Notes: generated by a model from the sequence alone, not told the origin. DNA of 64,000 nucleotides from Capsicum annuum (GCF_002878395.1 NC_061115.1:152702649-152766648), one strand, 5' to 3'. Positions 24,301 through 35,699 are shown, numbered from the stretch's first letter. Numbers and translations are program-made.

Positions 24301-24808
24301 CAACAATAGTTTGCATATGAACATGAATGCAATACAAAAGCAATCTGTTTAAACCGATCCATTATCTGCGGCACCAGATAAATGTCATGTTGTAACAGTA
24401 GACTCATGTTGGATTCATGTTTAAGGGTTCTAGGTGCCCGTAATATGATTATGAATCGAATAGATGGGTATTCTGTTGCACCAGTTTAGTAATCTGTTTC
24501 AACAGATAAATAATTTGTTGCACCAGATTAGTAATCTATTTCAACAGATAAATAATCTGTTTCATCAAATTACTAATATGTTTCGAACAACAAAATACAG
24601 CTCCTGTCACACACAAAACCTAACAGATAACTCATATGTTCTTGCTATTGATACTGGAATCAAATTATTCCTTAATTCTAGACATGTCATTCGTTAAGAA
24701 ATAGAAATAGACAGCACGAAAATTAAATAATAAATAAAAAGTCAAGTGCATCAAATATAAATTTTTATAAAACAAACAAAAAAAATACATAGATAATAGA
24801 AAAAAAGC

Positions 24809-25024
24809 TTAATTATTATTATCATCATTATTAACATCATTATTATTTGTATGGCCAGCCGGCCAATCTTCAAAGGGCAGCAGCAGCACCCTCCGCAGCC
24901 TGCGGATCTCCCGCAGCATCCTTACTCTGACGGCGGCCAACTCCCAATGCAGGTCATGAACCTCCTTCTGCAGTTCCCTTATGGTGTCTCGTAAAATAGT
25001 GACATCCCACACAGGATCAGCCAT
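24809..25024 (-). CDS. Small coiled-coil protein with Asn/Asp-rich tail
   Basis: A 71-codon frame opening MADPVWDVTILRDTIREL. The middle is a Leu/Arg/Glu-rich predicted coiled coil (about residues 5-52), with REIRRLRRVLLLPFEDWP marking its end. The tail is almost only Asn and Asp. Upstream on the minus strand are a TATA box (25259-25267) and a 5' UTR intron with good GT-AG sites (about 25149 down to 25027) ending two bases before the ATG. There is no signal peptide or membrane segment. A paralogue with the same plan, including the TATA box and a (less acidic) Asn tail, lies at 26782-26973. That duplication and the gene-like structure support a real gene. I do not recognise the family. It could also be part of an unknown mobile element. 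Confidence 0.55.
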   Translation of the reverse strand: MADPVWDVTILRDTIRELQKEVHDLHWELAAVRVRMLREIRRLRRVLLLPFEDWPAGHTNNNDVNNDDNNN

Positions 25025-25258
25025 ATCTAAAAAATACATAAGTTGACAAAACACATACGTAAACACAAAGGTAAAGGAAAGAAAGAATTCGAATGTAATG
25101 TAATGTAATACAACAAATATTTACACAAAAATTAAAAAAAAAAACTTACCAGAGACAGGAAAAAGCTATCAAGTCCTTGAAGAGAAAGTAGTTGAAGGTG
25201 TAACAAGAGCGGGGAATAAATAGCGTGTAGTAGAACGAACGATTGAGTAAGGAGGGAC

Positions 25259-25267
25259 CTATTTATA
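25259..25267 (-). promoter_or_regulatory. TATA box of the small coiled-coil gene
   Basis: The minus strand reads CTATAAATAGGTCCCTCC. The same phrase precedes the paralogue, so this promoter core was copied together with the gene. It lies about 110 bp upstream of the 5' UTR intron donor. Confidence 0.6.
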
Positions 25268-25292
25268 GAGGATTGAACTTGAATGAGTTAGG

Positions 25293-26045
25293 CAAAAAAT
25301 CGTAACTGTTCACCTCTATTTATTAATGACATTCTTGATTACTGTAAAAAGTTATGACTTAATTAAATTAATCAATATTATGATAGGTCATAACTTTTCA
25401 GCTTTAATATTATTAATAAGTAGTTCTTTTCAGGAACCTTTTTTTTCACACCGACTTGGACAACAGATAATATATCTGTTGCATCAGATAAATCATCTGT
25501 TACAATAGATATATCATGATTTGCAACAAATAGATAACCTGTTGCATCAGATAATATATTTGTTGCAACATATAATATATATATTTTTAAAAAAAAATAT
25601 ATTATCTTCATGACATCCAAATTTTTTGACTTTTTGATTATATAAATTAATAAAGAAGATTTCAAGGCAAAACTGTTCACCTCCATTTATTAATGACATC
25701 CTTGATTACTGTAAAAAGTTATGACTTAATTAAATTAATCAATATTATGATAGGTCATGACTTTTCAGCTTGAAGCTTAGCTTTATAATTATTAAAATAA
25801 TTAGTTCTTTCCAGCAACCTTTTATTTTTTACACTGAGTTGCACAACAGATTATATATCTGTTGCATCAGATAAATTATCTATTACAATAGATATATCAT
25901 CTGTTGCAACAAATAGTTCAACTGTTGCATCAGATAATATATCTGTTGCAACGTATAATATATATATCTTTTAAAAAAATTATCTACATGACATCCAAAT
26001 TTTTTGACTTTTTAATTATATAAATTAATAAAGAAGATTTAAAAA
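25293..26045. repeat. 367-bp direct tandem duplication
   Basis: TATTAATGACAT(T/C)CTTGATTACTG occurs at 25321 and 25688, and the units then align through the TTTTCAGCTT, CAGCAACCTTTT-like, palindrome-variant and ATTTTTTGACTTTTT blocks. It lies upstream of the small coiled-coil gene. Confidence 0.85.
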
Positions 26046-26781
26046 CAAGAATATTTCTGGTGAGTTTTTTATGATTTAAATTGTGTTTATCATTTATTTC
26101 CTTATTCTTTTCTGTGAAAAGAAATGACTTAATTAAATCAAGATGGTGGTGACTTAATCTTTCCGTTTCTTTAATAACCATTTTTATTAATTGATTATGG
26201 CAACAGATTGTATATCTGTTGCATCAGATAACCCATCTATTTCAACAGATATACCATCTGTTGCTATAAATTGACCATCTGTTTAAGGAGCTTTTTTAAT
26301 TTCTTCTAACTGATTCATAAGTCGCAATAGATGAGGAATTTGATGCATCAGAAGCGTTTTTTGTTTTTGTTTGTTTGTTGAATGTGTTTAGACAAAAGTC
26401 ACAGTCACGACTATTCACTAACTTTTTTCTTAAAAATCATATCATCATATATATATATATCTTAATTAAATTAATCCAATGTTGTGACTTTTTTAAATTA
26501 AATAATCTTTCTTTTTCGATTATAATATAATTTAGTTCCTTATTATTTATTAACGAACAATTTTTAGGAGAATTTCTCACCGCATCCCTAACTCCAACTG
26601 CCGACATGTTTTGAATAGGGAATAAATAGAATGATAATTAAATATTGAATAAGAATTAAAAATTCAAAATCGACCAAACCAAATCAAACCAAACATATAC
26701 ATGAATTTTTTTGAATCCCTTATAGGTAGATCGGATATAAAAAGGGGAAATACATACTCTAAAAGAAAGAAAAAACATAAC

Positions 26782-26785
26782 TTAA

Positions 26786-26816
<31 letters not shown>

Positions 26817-26973
26817 TATTATTGTCAACCTGACAATTTTTGTCCGGCAGCAGCAGGGCCCTCCTCAGCCTTGCTCGAAAGTCGGCCAAATCTCTCTAGA
26901 GTTCATCAAACTGCCTTTGAAATTCCTGCAAGGACTCGATATGAACCTTCTTATACGAATTTGGATCTGACAT
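26782..26973 (-). pseudogene. Paralogue of the small coiled-coil gene, one stop
   Basis: Starts ATG at 26973 and reads MSDPNSYKKVHIESLQEF, then a coiled-coil-like stretch, then DFRARLRRALLLP and a run of about a dozen Asn encoded by AAT repeats. It aligns with 24809-25024 in start, coil, LLLP phrase and Asn tail. An in-frame TAG (DEL-stop-RDL) interrupts it; a single change from CAG would explain it. The matching TATA box lies at 27040-27048. There is no 5' UTR intron signal as clear as in the first copy. Confidence 0.6.
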
Positions 26974-27039
26974 ATTAGTATTGTAAGTATAGTAGAATGA
27001 ACGAGAGTGAGTGAGAGTGAGTGAGGAGGCCGGAGGGAC

Positions 27040-27048
27040 CTATTTATA
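27040..27048 (-). promoter_or_regulatory. TATA box of the coiled-coil paralogue
   Basis: The minus strand reads TTTATAAATAGGTCCCTCC, nearly identical to the promoter core at 25259-25267, about 70 bp upstream of the pseudogene ATG. Confidence 0.5.
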
Positions 27049-27322
27049 AAATGATTGAGAATTGGAAGGGACTGGACTTAGTCAAACAAAAAGCCACGAC
27101 TGTTCATATCCCTTAAAAGAAAAAATTACATAAATCCCATATTTAAGACAAAATATTACATAATATCCCTTAATATTTTAAAAAATTACATAAAATCCCG
27201 GATTCATATTTACTAGTGATACATATGCTATATGTATCACTGCTTAACATATGTATCACAATTCAAAATTCCAGGATACAATGTAATTAGCAAACTATTT
27301 AGGATTTAATGCAATATTGCTG

Positions 27323-28113
27323 AAACTATTCGAGATTTATGTGTTGTGTGTGTTACTTAAATAATACTGGTGACTTTATTAATAAGTAAATTAGAAAAAA
27401 ATGGATCTAAATACAACATTTTATCTTTTTGTTGTATTTTTAAAAGATAAAGATTGGTAATCTGTTGCAAAATATATTCCACCTGTCAGATAACTTACAA
27501 CATATGGACAATCTGTTGCAACAGATGGATATATCAGTTTGCTTTTCCTTTAGTTGTAGCGTCTGTTGCAACTTGCTAGTCATCTGTTTATTCAATTTCA
27601 TCGAGAGCAATTGATTTTTCTAAACACTTTTTGGCCAAATTCAATTTTTGCTCTTAGATTGCTTCTCTTTTTTTCTTTGCATCCTTCAACCAAACTAAAT
27701 TTTTGCTATTGGATTGAGGGCAAAAATTGAATTTGGAGGCCTGCTTGAAGGATGCAAAGAAAAAAAAGAGAAGCAATCCAAGAGCAAAAATTGAGTTTGG
27801 CCAAGAAGTGTTTAGAAAAATCTATTGCTTTCGATGAAATTGAATAAACAGATGATTAGCAAGTTACAACAGACGCCACAACTGATGAAAAAGCAAATTG
27901 ATATATACATCTATTGCAACAGATTGTTCATATATTGTAAGTTATCTGACAGGTGGAATATATTTTACAACAGATCACCAATCTGTTTCTTTCGAGAATA
28001 CAACAAAAAGATAAAATATTGTATTTAGATCCGTTTTTTAAATTTACATATTAATAAAGTCACCAATTTTATTTAAGTAACACCACACACAACACATAAA
28101 TCCCAGATAGTTT
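27323..28113. repeat. 0.8-kb near-continuous inverted repeat (hairpin)
   Basis: The left arm is 27323-27689, the right arm 27745-28113, and the spacer 55 bp. Matching blocks include TATGTGTTGTGTGTG/CACACACAACACATA, CCACCTGTCAGATAACTTAC/GTAAGTTATCTGACAGGTGG, and CTTTGCATCCTTCAA/TTGAAGGATGCAAAG. Even the spacer has partly complementary ends (CCAAACTAAATTTTTGC and GCAAAAATTGAATTTGG). A transcript would fold into one long stem. No protein is encoded. Confidence 0.88.
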
Positions 28114-28359
28114 GTGTCAGATATGGAGTCTGTTGTGTCAGATATGGAGTCTGATGCAACAGATATGGAGTCTGTTAGAATATATAGCAACCTTGCTAGT
28201 GGTTTGATTTGTTCCATCAGTTGCTCCGTCTGTTGCAACATAAACTACAAATAACAAATAAAAAACATTAACAACAAAGAAAACAACAACATTTGTTCCA
28301 ACAACATCATCAACTACAAAGAAGCATACATCCTATGTTCCAACACCATTAATAACAAG

Positions 28360-28640
28360 GGACGGACCCACATGGAGTCCTCCGGGTGCGCGAGCACAGA
28401 ATGAACTCGTATAGAACTTTACATATGTATGTGGAAATAAAGAAAAAAATATATATAATCTAATCAGTGAGCACCCATAGTAAGAGTTGTTTGGTTAGCT
28501 TAGTTGTTGTTTATGGGTGCTTAAGGCTATTTATTTCTTTTGGTCTTGAGTTCAATTCCCACTCAGCACATATTTTTTAAATTTTGGTAACCAACTCTTC
28601 TCTTCTTATTCACTTTAAACTTTTTACTTTTTTCTCCCTT
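28360..28640 (+). other. Possible tRNA-derived SINE-like fragment
   Basis: TTGGTTAGCTTAGTTG followed about 45 bp later by GAGTTCAATTCCCACTC resembles A and B boxes of a tRNA-type promoter, with spacing as in SINEs. The segment begins with GGGACGGACCCACATGGAG. The boxes are degenerate, and I see neither a clear 3' tail nor a target duplication. Confidence 0.25.
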
Positions 28641-29590
28641 ACGCCTTGTGTTGATTGTTCGGACTCCACTATTTTTAAGCTAAGAAGCACTCACCGTCTA
28701 AACCACACCACAAGTTCAAACAATGCCAAACCCACTAACAACACCACACCATAAGTTCCAACAATGCCAGCCCCACCAACAACATCAATAGCAACATCAA
28801 CAATAAAGAAACAAACAAAATACATAAAAAAATGATACTGCCAACAAAGCTTTTAAACTTCTCCCAACAGATGATTTTTTTACATCTTATAATAAAAATT
28901 CTCAGTATGTTTATTCAACAATTAAAAGTTCCTTCAAATTTTTTAAATAAATATGATATGGGAAAATGGTAATTGAATAAACAAAAAGATGTAAATAAAG
29001 TTGCAAGAAGAAGACGAGAATGAAAGAGCAATAGTGAATCATATCATACAATGTCAAAAGGGGGTCAAAACAGCAATTTCAGTTGAGGAATATAAGACAT
29101 GGATATCGATCGATTTAGATCCGAACAAAAATTTTTAAGAAAAAGGAGAGAAAAAAAGGTTGTGATAACCCTAAAGAGGATAGAAAGAAAAAAGATGAGA
29201 GATTTAAGGCTGAAGGAGAGGAGGGGAGAGATGAGATAATTCTAATTTCTAGATGTACTACCATTAATATTAAATGAATAAACAAAGTGTATCTATTCAA
29301 ATTTATATTTACAAAGCATAATTAATAAGGCTAATTTGGTTATAAATAAACCCCTAATTAATATTTTCCTGATGGGAGTGCCAAGTCAATATGAAAAAGA
29401 AGAAGTATTAGGGGTTTCAATATTCATTAATTAATATTCACCAATAATTTAAGGGACACGAGGAAGAAAACGGGTGACATTGAAAAGACAGGACAAGACT
29501 ACTCAATGAGATTTTTGAGTTATCCAAGAAACATTTTTTACCGCCTTTAGTAGTACTACTACTTTATCTACTCGGACAGTAGTTTGCTTT
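28641..29590. other. Intergenic, nothing recognised
   Basis: AT-rich with CAACA-rich stretches (28680-28860). No gene, no clear element ends. Confidence 0.4.
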
Positions 29591-29599
29591 AAAATTAAA

Positions 29600-31430
29600 A
29601 GAAAATAAAAATATTTTCAAACAGATATGTCATCTGTTGCAACAGATTTAGATATCTGTTTGAGAAATCCCAATAGCTCAGTCACAGATAGAAATGTCAT
29701 TTGATAACTAAATCAGAAACGTTATCTGTTACAATAGATATCAATATCTGTTTGAAAATTTCCAATACCTCAGTCATCCGTCATAACAGATGCAAATGTC
29801 TATTTGATAATTAAATAAGAAATGTCATCTGTTGCAACAGATATTGTTATCTGTTTGAAATTCTCCAACAGCTCAGTTATTTGTTGCAACAGATTTCATT
29901 GTAATTGATTTAGGATGAACTACGAATGAAAGAATGAGATCCTCATTAACTTAATGTTAAGATTACTAATAGTACCTACATCGATCTAGGTGGAATGAGG
30001 AATGAATGAATGAGCTCACAGGGTCAATTACAAATCCAATTGAGTCGTATTTACATGGTATTAGTATTGTGTTCATCCCGACCCGAGTCGCCGATCGATC
30101 ACTCTGAGTTAAAATGTGTTCTCATTAACTTAATGTTAAGATTAATAATAGTACCTACATTGATCTAGGTGGAATTAGGGATGGATGAATGAGCACAAAG
30201 GGTTAACTACAACTTCAATTGAGTTTTTTGGCAATTGCATGATGAGACGGTACTGCATTCCTCCCAACAAGAGTCATCAATCGATCACTCTGAGACGAAC
30301 CGATTCTTACTACCTTATATGTTCAACTAATACCTTAATTAAATAATCTGGGACTAGGGGTGAGTTCTCATAGGGTCAACTACAACTTTAATTGAGTCTT
30401 TTGACAAATGCATGATGAGATGGGACTGCGTTCCTCCCGACAAGAGTCGTCGATCGATCACTCTAAGCCAAATAGATTCTTACTACCTCATATGTCCAAC
30501 TAATACCTTAATTGATTAATCTAGGACTAGGGGTGAGTTCTCATAATGTCAACTACATTAGATGACATCGCCTATTTGATAATTTACAACAGATAAGTAA
30601 TCTATTACAACATATGACTCAATCCATTTGATAATTTACAATAGATGGGTAATCTGTTACAACAGATGACTTAATTTGTTTGATAGTTTACAATAGATGT
30701 GTAATATATTGAAACAAATTACATAATCTGTTTGATTTGATCCAATAGAAAAAGCATCTGTTGCAATAGGTTAAGCATTTGTTTATATATAATTCAATTG
30801 AGTTTATATGTTAGACTAATACCTTAATTGAATGTGAGTTCTCATAGGGTCAAGTACAACTTCAATTGAGTCTTTTATCAATTGCATGATGAAACGATAC
30901 TATGTTCCTCCCGACCAGAGTCGGCAATTGATCACTCAGAGCTGAATCGATTCCTACTACCTCATATGTTAGACTAATACCTTAATTGATTAATCTAGGA
31001 CTAGGGTACTAATACCTTGATTGAGTAATCTGGGACTAGGGGTGAGTTCTCTTAGGGTAAACTATCGATTAATCTAGGACTAGGGGTGAGTTCTCATAAG
31101 GTCAGCCACAACAGATGGCAATGCCTATTTGATAATTTACAAAATATGGGTAATTTGTTGTGACATATGACAATCCATTTGATAATTTACAACAGATTGG
31201 TAATTTATCGCAATAGATGACTTAATCTGTTTAATAATTTACATCAGATTTGTAATTTGTTGTTACCTAATCTGATTGATAATTTACAACAGATAAGAAA
31301 TCTGATGCAATATGTTGAACATTTATTTTTTACAATTTCAATTGAGTTCATATGTTAGACTCCTAAATTAATTAATCTAGGACCAGAGGTGAGTTTTCAC
31401 AGGGTCACCTCCTAGAGTACTCGGTCAACT
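29600..31430. repeat. Mosaic of local direct repeats
   Basis: Blocks recur in the same order several times. CTAGG(A)CTAGGGGTGAGTTCTCA appears near 30350, 30523, 31020, 31076 and (diverged) 31380. GATCGATCACTCT appears near 30093, 30282 and 30450, with a variant near 30918. ACTACAACTTCAATTGAG appears near 30205, 30378, 30850 and 31425. Stretches of TGTTGCAACAGAT variants lie between them. No open frame of note. Confidence 0.75.
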
Positions 31431-31977
31431 ACAACTTCAATTGTTTTTATATGATTTTAAAAATTACGCATATATTTTACGATTTTAAAAGTAATTAAGA
31501 TCATTTCGGACCAAATTAACATTTTCAAAACTACTTGTCATTCTTTTCCAAAATACAAATCAACCCATTCAAAACGTTTCATCATTTCAAATCTCAAGGT
31601 CTGGCTCTTTCTCTCATATTCTCACCCAATAATACAGTACAGACAACAACTACTCAACAAATTTGCTCAACCCTCCACAACATATCATTTTTCTTCTCAT
31701 TTCCGATCACATAGGTGTTATTTTTGACATCATTCTTGCTTGTATCAGTCATTTTATTTATCTTCATAGGCAACAGAGTTCAAGAAGAGCTCTATATTTG
31801 TTTTTTTAAAAAAAAAATAAGGGCTTTTAAGTTAATGATGAAAAATAAAACTTTTAGTTGTATTATCTTCGAGAATGGGTTTATAATTTTGAGTATTGAT
31901 GGTAAAATCATAGAAAGAACTTGAGAAATACCTAGTTTCTGTTACAGTGTTCCATTGACTGGCGTGGTATAGTTGGA

Positions 31978-32130
31978 TGGTAGTGGTGGTGGTGGTGTTT
32001 GTGGTCGTCGTGGTGGCACTGGTGGTGGCATTGGTTGGTGGTGTTAGTACTCGTGGTGTTTGTTTGTTTGTTGGCATTGGTTGGTGGTGTTTATGGTGGT
32101 GGTTGTTGGTGTGTTGGTATTCGTGGTGTT
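31978..32130. repeat. GGT/GTT-rich low-complexity tract
   Basis: Tandem-like GGTGGT and GTTTGTTTGTTGG sequence just upstream of the Ulp1-type pseudogene start. It may lie in its 5' UTR or promoter. Confidence 0.7.
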
Positions 32131-32203
32131 TGTAATGTATTTTTTAAAATCTATGCATACATCAACTGTAATGTAATTTTTTTTCTTTGTCTATAGGTAA
32201 AAC

Positions 32204-34896
32204 ATGTCTCCCAAAAGAAAAGAAAGTGAAAGTGGATCAACGCCTGACCACTCAAAAAAAAGGCTACAGTACAAAGGGATTCGGAGGAGCTTCCTAAATA
32301 ATCTCAGTCAGGAAAAAGTGAAGCTAAGGAGAGATGTGAAAACAACGTTGAGGGAGGTGGACAAGGGTCCGTAGATGGTGATGAAAAAAATCAAAGTGAG
32401 AAAGAGGAGGAATTGAAGAGTCAGAAAGAGAAAGAGGACCACATTATACAGCTTTCCTTGGGCTTTCATGGTAAAATTAATCACTAATTTTACTCATCCA
32501 TTAATTTATATTGAATATAGTTATTATGATTTTTTTTGCTTGCTTCTTGTTTACACTTTTTAGGCTTGGGCATTTGAAGCCATTCCTCCCCTCCGAAAGC
32601 AGTTAATGGATTACCCGGATGAGGTTTCTTATCCAAGGATGTTTAGGTGGTTGGCTGCAAAGAGCAACACCAATATAAAGGAGGCTGATCTCTTTAACCC
32701 TCCGGATGATGCAGTACGTCTTCTTCAAGTAAAATAATTCTACTTAAAGATAAGAAAGATATTGAACAGACGTTATATCTGGTGCATGAGATGTTATATC
32801 TGATGCACCAGATGGGATATCTATTGCGATGGGGTATATCTTGCATCAGATTACCTATATGTGGCTTTGGTTCTCTGAACCCGACTCCTAAAAGATTAAC
32901 CATCTACTGCAAATTATGCAACAGGTGTTTAATCTGATAACATATCGTTCATCTATTATGATGTATAGATCATCTGTTGCATAACAGATTACCCGTCTTG
33001 TGCAGTGTTTGCAACAGATGATTGGTATTTTACATCAGATTATCCATGTGTTGCTTTATTTCTCTAAACCAAACTCAAACAGATTTTAGACATATACTCC
33101 AAACTATACAACAGATGGGTCTTTTTTTTTAAATGTAACCCAACTGTGAAAATTATTATATTATAAGATTTAAATGCATCTGTCTTTTTGTTCTTTTTTA
33201 TAGGTTGTGCATCCATGGATCGTGCCTACTGAGGAGGAGTCGGTGATGACTTCTTATATTACTCTTGTTCATGTTGATACTATTGCAGACCCAATGATGG
33301 AGTTAATAAAGAAGGAATTGGTTGGAGCAACAGCCATAAGAAGAGCAGTTAGGCAAGGTCAGCCTAATATTGAGGCTCTTCATGACCAACCTTTTACTAA
33401 GGCAGATCCGGGTGCTTCTTCTGGTGGAGTTATTAGTGTAGGTGGAAGGTATGCTGATGCTGATACCAAAGAATAAATATGTTTGAAAACACCCCTTTTC
33501 GCCCTTACACAAGTCCGTCTAACCCCTCTTCACCCTCGTGTTCTCGTTACGAATGCGATGAGTGCAAGGACAGATAGGATAAACTCTTTGAAAAAGTAGA
33601 GGCTATGTCTAAAGCTATCGAGGAATTCAAATACAAGAGGTGTGTCATACCATCCAAGAAGATGAGGGAGCCACACACTCTTACAATGTTAGTTAGGAGA
33701 AAGAAAAGAGCAATTATAGACATACTCTCCGCTCGAAAATCAAAAGAAAATGTAATTCCTCCCTCTCCAAAAGCTGTTGAAGTTCAGGGGCCAGTCAAGA
33801 AGGTGGACATATATGCGAAACTTGGAGCCAAGGACAAGAGGAATCTGCGATAGGCCAAGAATGCCTAGCCAGGCGCACCAGATTACCCTGGGCCTCCCTT
33901 TCCCCNNNNNNNNNNNNNNNNNNNNNNNNNNNNNNNNNNNNNNNNNNNNNNNNNNNNNNNNNNNNNNNNNNNNNNNNNNNNNNNNNNNNNNNNNNNNNNN
34001 NNNNNATCTGTTGCAACAGCTGGGTATACTGGTGCAACTGGTTGTGGTTTTGTAGCAACTTATTATCCATCTGTTGCATAAGTTGCATTGGATTATTGAT
34101 TCAGAGAACCCTATACAACAGATGGACCATCCATTGCATCTTTACAATTACTAACCTATTTAAAAATTGACTTCTTATCTCACAGCATGTTGACATAATT
34201 CTCTACCTCATAAGGAAAAGGCAATTAATGTACCGAAAAGCTTATGACACTGTTGATAGGATAATGGACCTCAACTTCTGCAAGAAGCTCAGGTATAGGT
34301 ATGATCAACTCAATGGAGAGGCATTAGCCCTTGGCGTGGGATTTGATTTCCTAGCTCCTACATTGGTCTTGGATGAAGAAAAAACCTTAAGATGTGTTAG
34401 AGGGGATAGGCCAAATCCACACGGCAAGAGCTGGACCAAGGCAAAAAGGATTCTTACAGTCATTAGCATGAATGGCATACATTATCAGGCTGTTGAGATA
34501 CTACTCAAGGAGGGAAAGATCAATGTTTATGAATCCAACGTACCTCTCGTCGATGATTCCGATCTTTCTCTCCTCGTGGAGCCACTGATGGTGTTATTAC
34601 CCATCTTATTGAGGGAGAGTAAACTGATGAATCATTTTCTAAAGGAAGTGTTGATGAAGAAATCATGAGATTTTGAAGGTCGAAGCAGAGGAATGATCCT
34701 TCCAAAAGATAATGCCGCTAAAGCGAACGGCTCGTATGCTCTTGCACACATCGAATGTTTGCTGACTGGCACAGAAATATCCAAGCCAACAACTTTTTTG
34801 TGCGACAACGTTGTGGCAAACCTGCAAGAGGTCTGGGCTTATGGGGTACTAACTGGAAGCTTAAAGCCTGTGTATATAGAAGAGCCTGTGAAATAG
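32204..34896 (+). pseudogene. DUF1985/Ulp1-like transposon-associated gene, DUF1985 lost
   Basis: Start ATG at 32204 opens MSPKRKESESGSTPDHSKKR; the frame shifts and meets stops. The charged N-terminal region runs straight into the FPWAFM phrase that normally ends DUF1985, so that domain is missing. Exon 32564-32713 reads AWAFEAIPPLRKQL to FNPPDDA. Exon 33204 onward reads VVHPWIVPTEEES, then a stop at 33474 and a Cys-rich YECDECKDR phrase followed by a stop. After the N gap, exon 34186-34896 is an Ulp1-like peptidase region with GIHYQAVEI, NVYES and HIECLLTG, and one TGA at 34666. Ulp1 enzymes cut SUMO from proteins. Here the Asp-Cys-Gly of the active site is not seen before HIECLL. Introns contain TGTTGCAACAGAT repeats. 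Confidence 0.7.
33906..34005. other. 100-N assembly gap
   Basis: Exactly 100 N bases, a common placeholder for a gap of unknown size. It lies in the Ulp1-type pseudogene, so exons there may be missing from the assembly and not from the genome. Confidence 0.98.
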
Positions 34897-35283
34897 AAAT
34901 TTTTAATTTCAAGTCACCCTTCACTTTATTACATGTACATGTAGTGGCAATAATTTTTTTCTGATGAAAGTTGAGTTTTTTATAATGCAATAGATTAGAT
35001 TGTGAATCTGTTGCAACAGTGGGAAGACCTATTTGAATAATCTAATAATCTAAGTCTAATTTGTTACAACAGTGGAAAGACCTATTTTATAATTTCTATG
35101 AATAATCTAATAATCTAAGTCTAATTTGTTGCAACAGTAGGAAGACCTGTTTGATAATTTCCACAGATGACCTAAATTTTACAACATATGCCTAAATCTT
35201 TTTGATATTTTCCAATATGCTTGAATATCCATATGCTCATCGACAACAAACCAGTAGCAAATATACACACCACCATGAAAATT
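34897..35283. other. Repeat-filled gap between convergent pseudogenes
   Basis: No gene. The stretch holds palindrome variants and a short tandem duplication around CTAATAATCTAAGTCTAATTTGTT (35038 and 35106). Confidence 0.5.
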
Positions 35284-35695
35284 TCAGCAATTAGGCTTTA
35301 GTATCCATGTGCCCAACAACACCAAACCAGTAGCAATAACGGCAACAATGTAGTATCTTCTTGCTCGATTTTGTTTCTCTTCAGAAGCCTTGACTTTGTT
35401 CAACAAATCCCAAATTACACGATTTGCTTGTGAAGGGTGTAGTTCTTCATACCAATCTAAGTAATCGCATCCACCCAATTTCTATAAAAAAAAAAGAACA
35501 CAATTACAAAATAATTACAAGTCAATAATTAATCAATTAATTAAATAAAAAAATATTACCTTTGAAATCTTACAAGTAAAAAACCTACGACCCAGATTTT
35601 GTTGAGTCCAAAAAGTCTTTAACAGAGCTTCATGACCGTACTTACAATATCAAAAATCTTTATCACAAAAAAATAGTGAAAGATACGCTCGACAT
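35284..35695 (-). pseudogene. GRF-type zinc-finger gene with C-terminal membrane helix
   Basis: Two exons, 35560-35695 and 35284-35481, joined by a GT-AG intron. The first gives MSSVSFT, a one-base frameshift, a TGA, then YCKYGHEALLKTFWTQQNLG and RRFFTCK, the GRF zinc-finger pattern. The second cysteine of the usual CxCG is Tyr. The second exon reads GGCDYLDWYEELHPSQANRV, a short charged helix, and the hydrophobic segment YYIVAVIATGLVLLGTWIL before the stop. GRF fingers are nucleic-acid binding and in plants are often found in repeat-linked copies. The frameshift, stop and lost cysteine argue for a relic. Confidence 0.6.
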
Positions 35696-35699
35696 TGTC

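Noticed and set aside
28480..28570. A tRNA gene
   Set aside because: A- and B-box-like phrases exist, but no cloverleaf with paired acceptor stem is visible; at most a SINE fragment.
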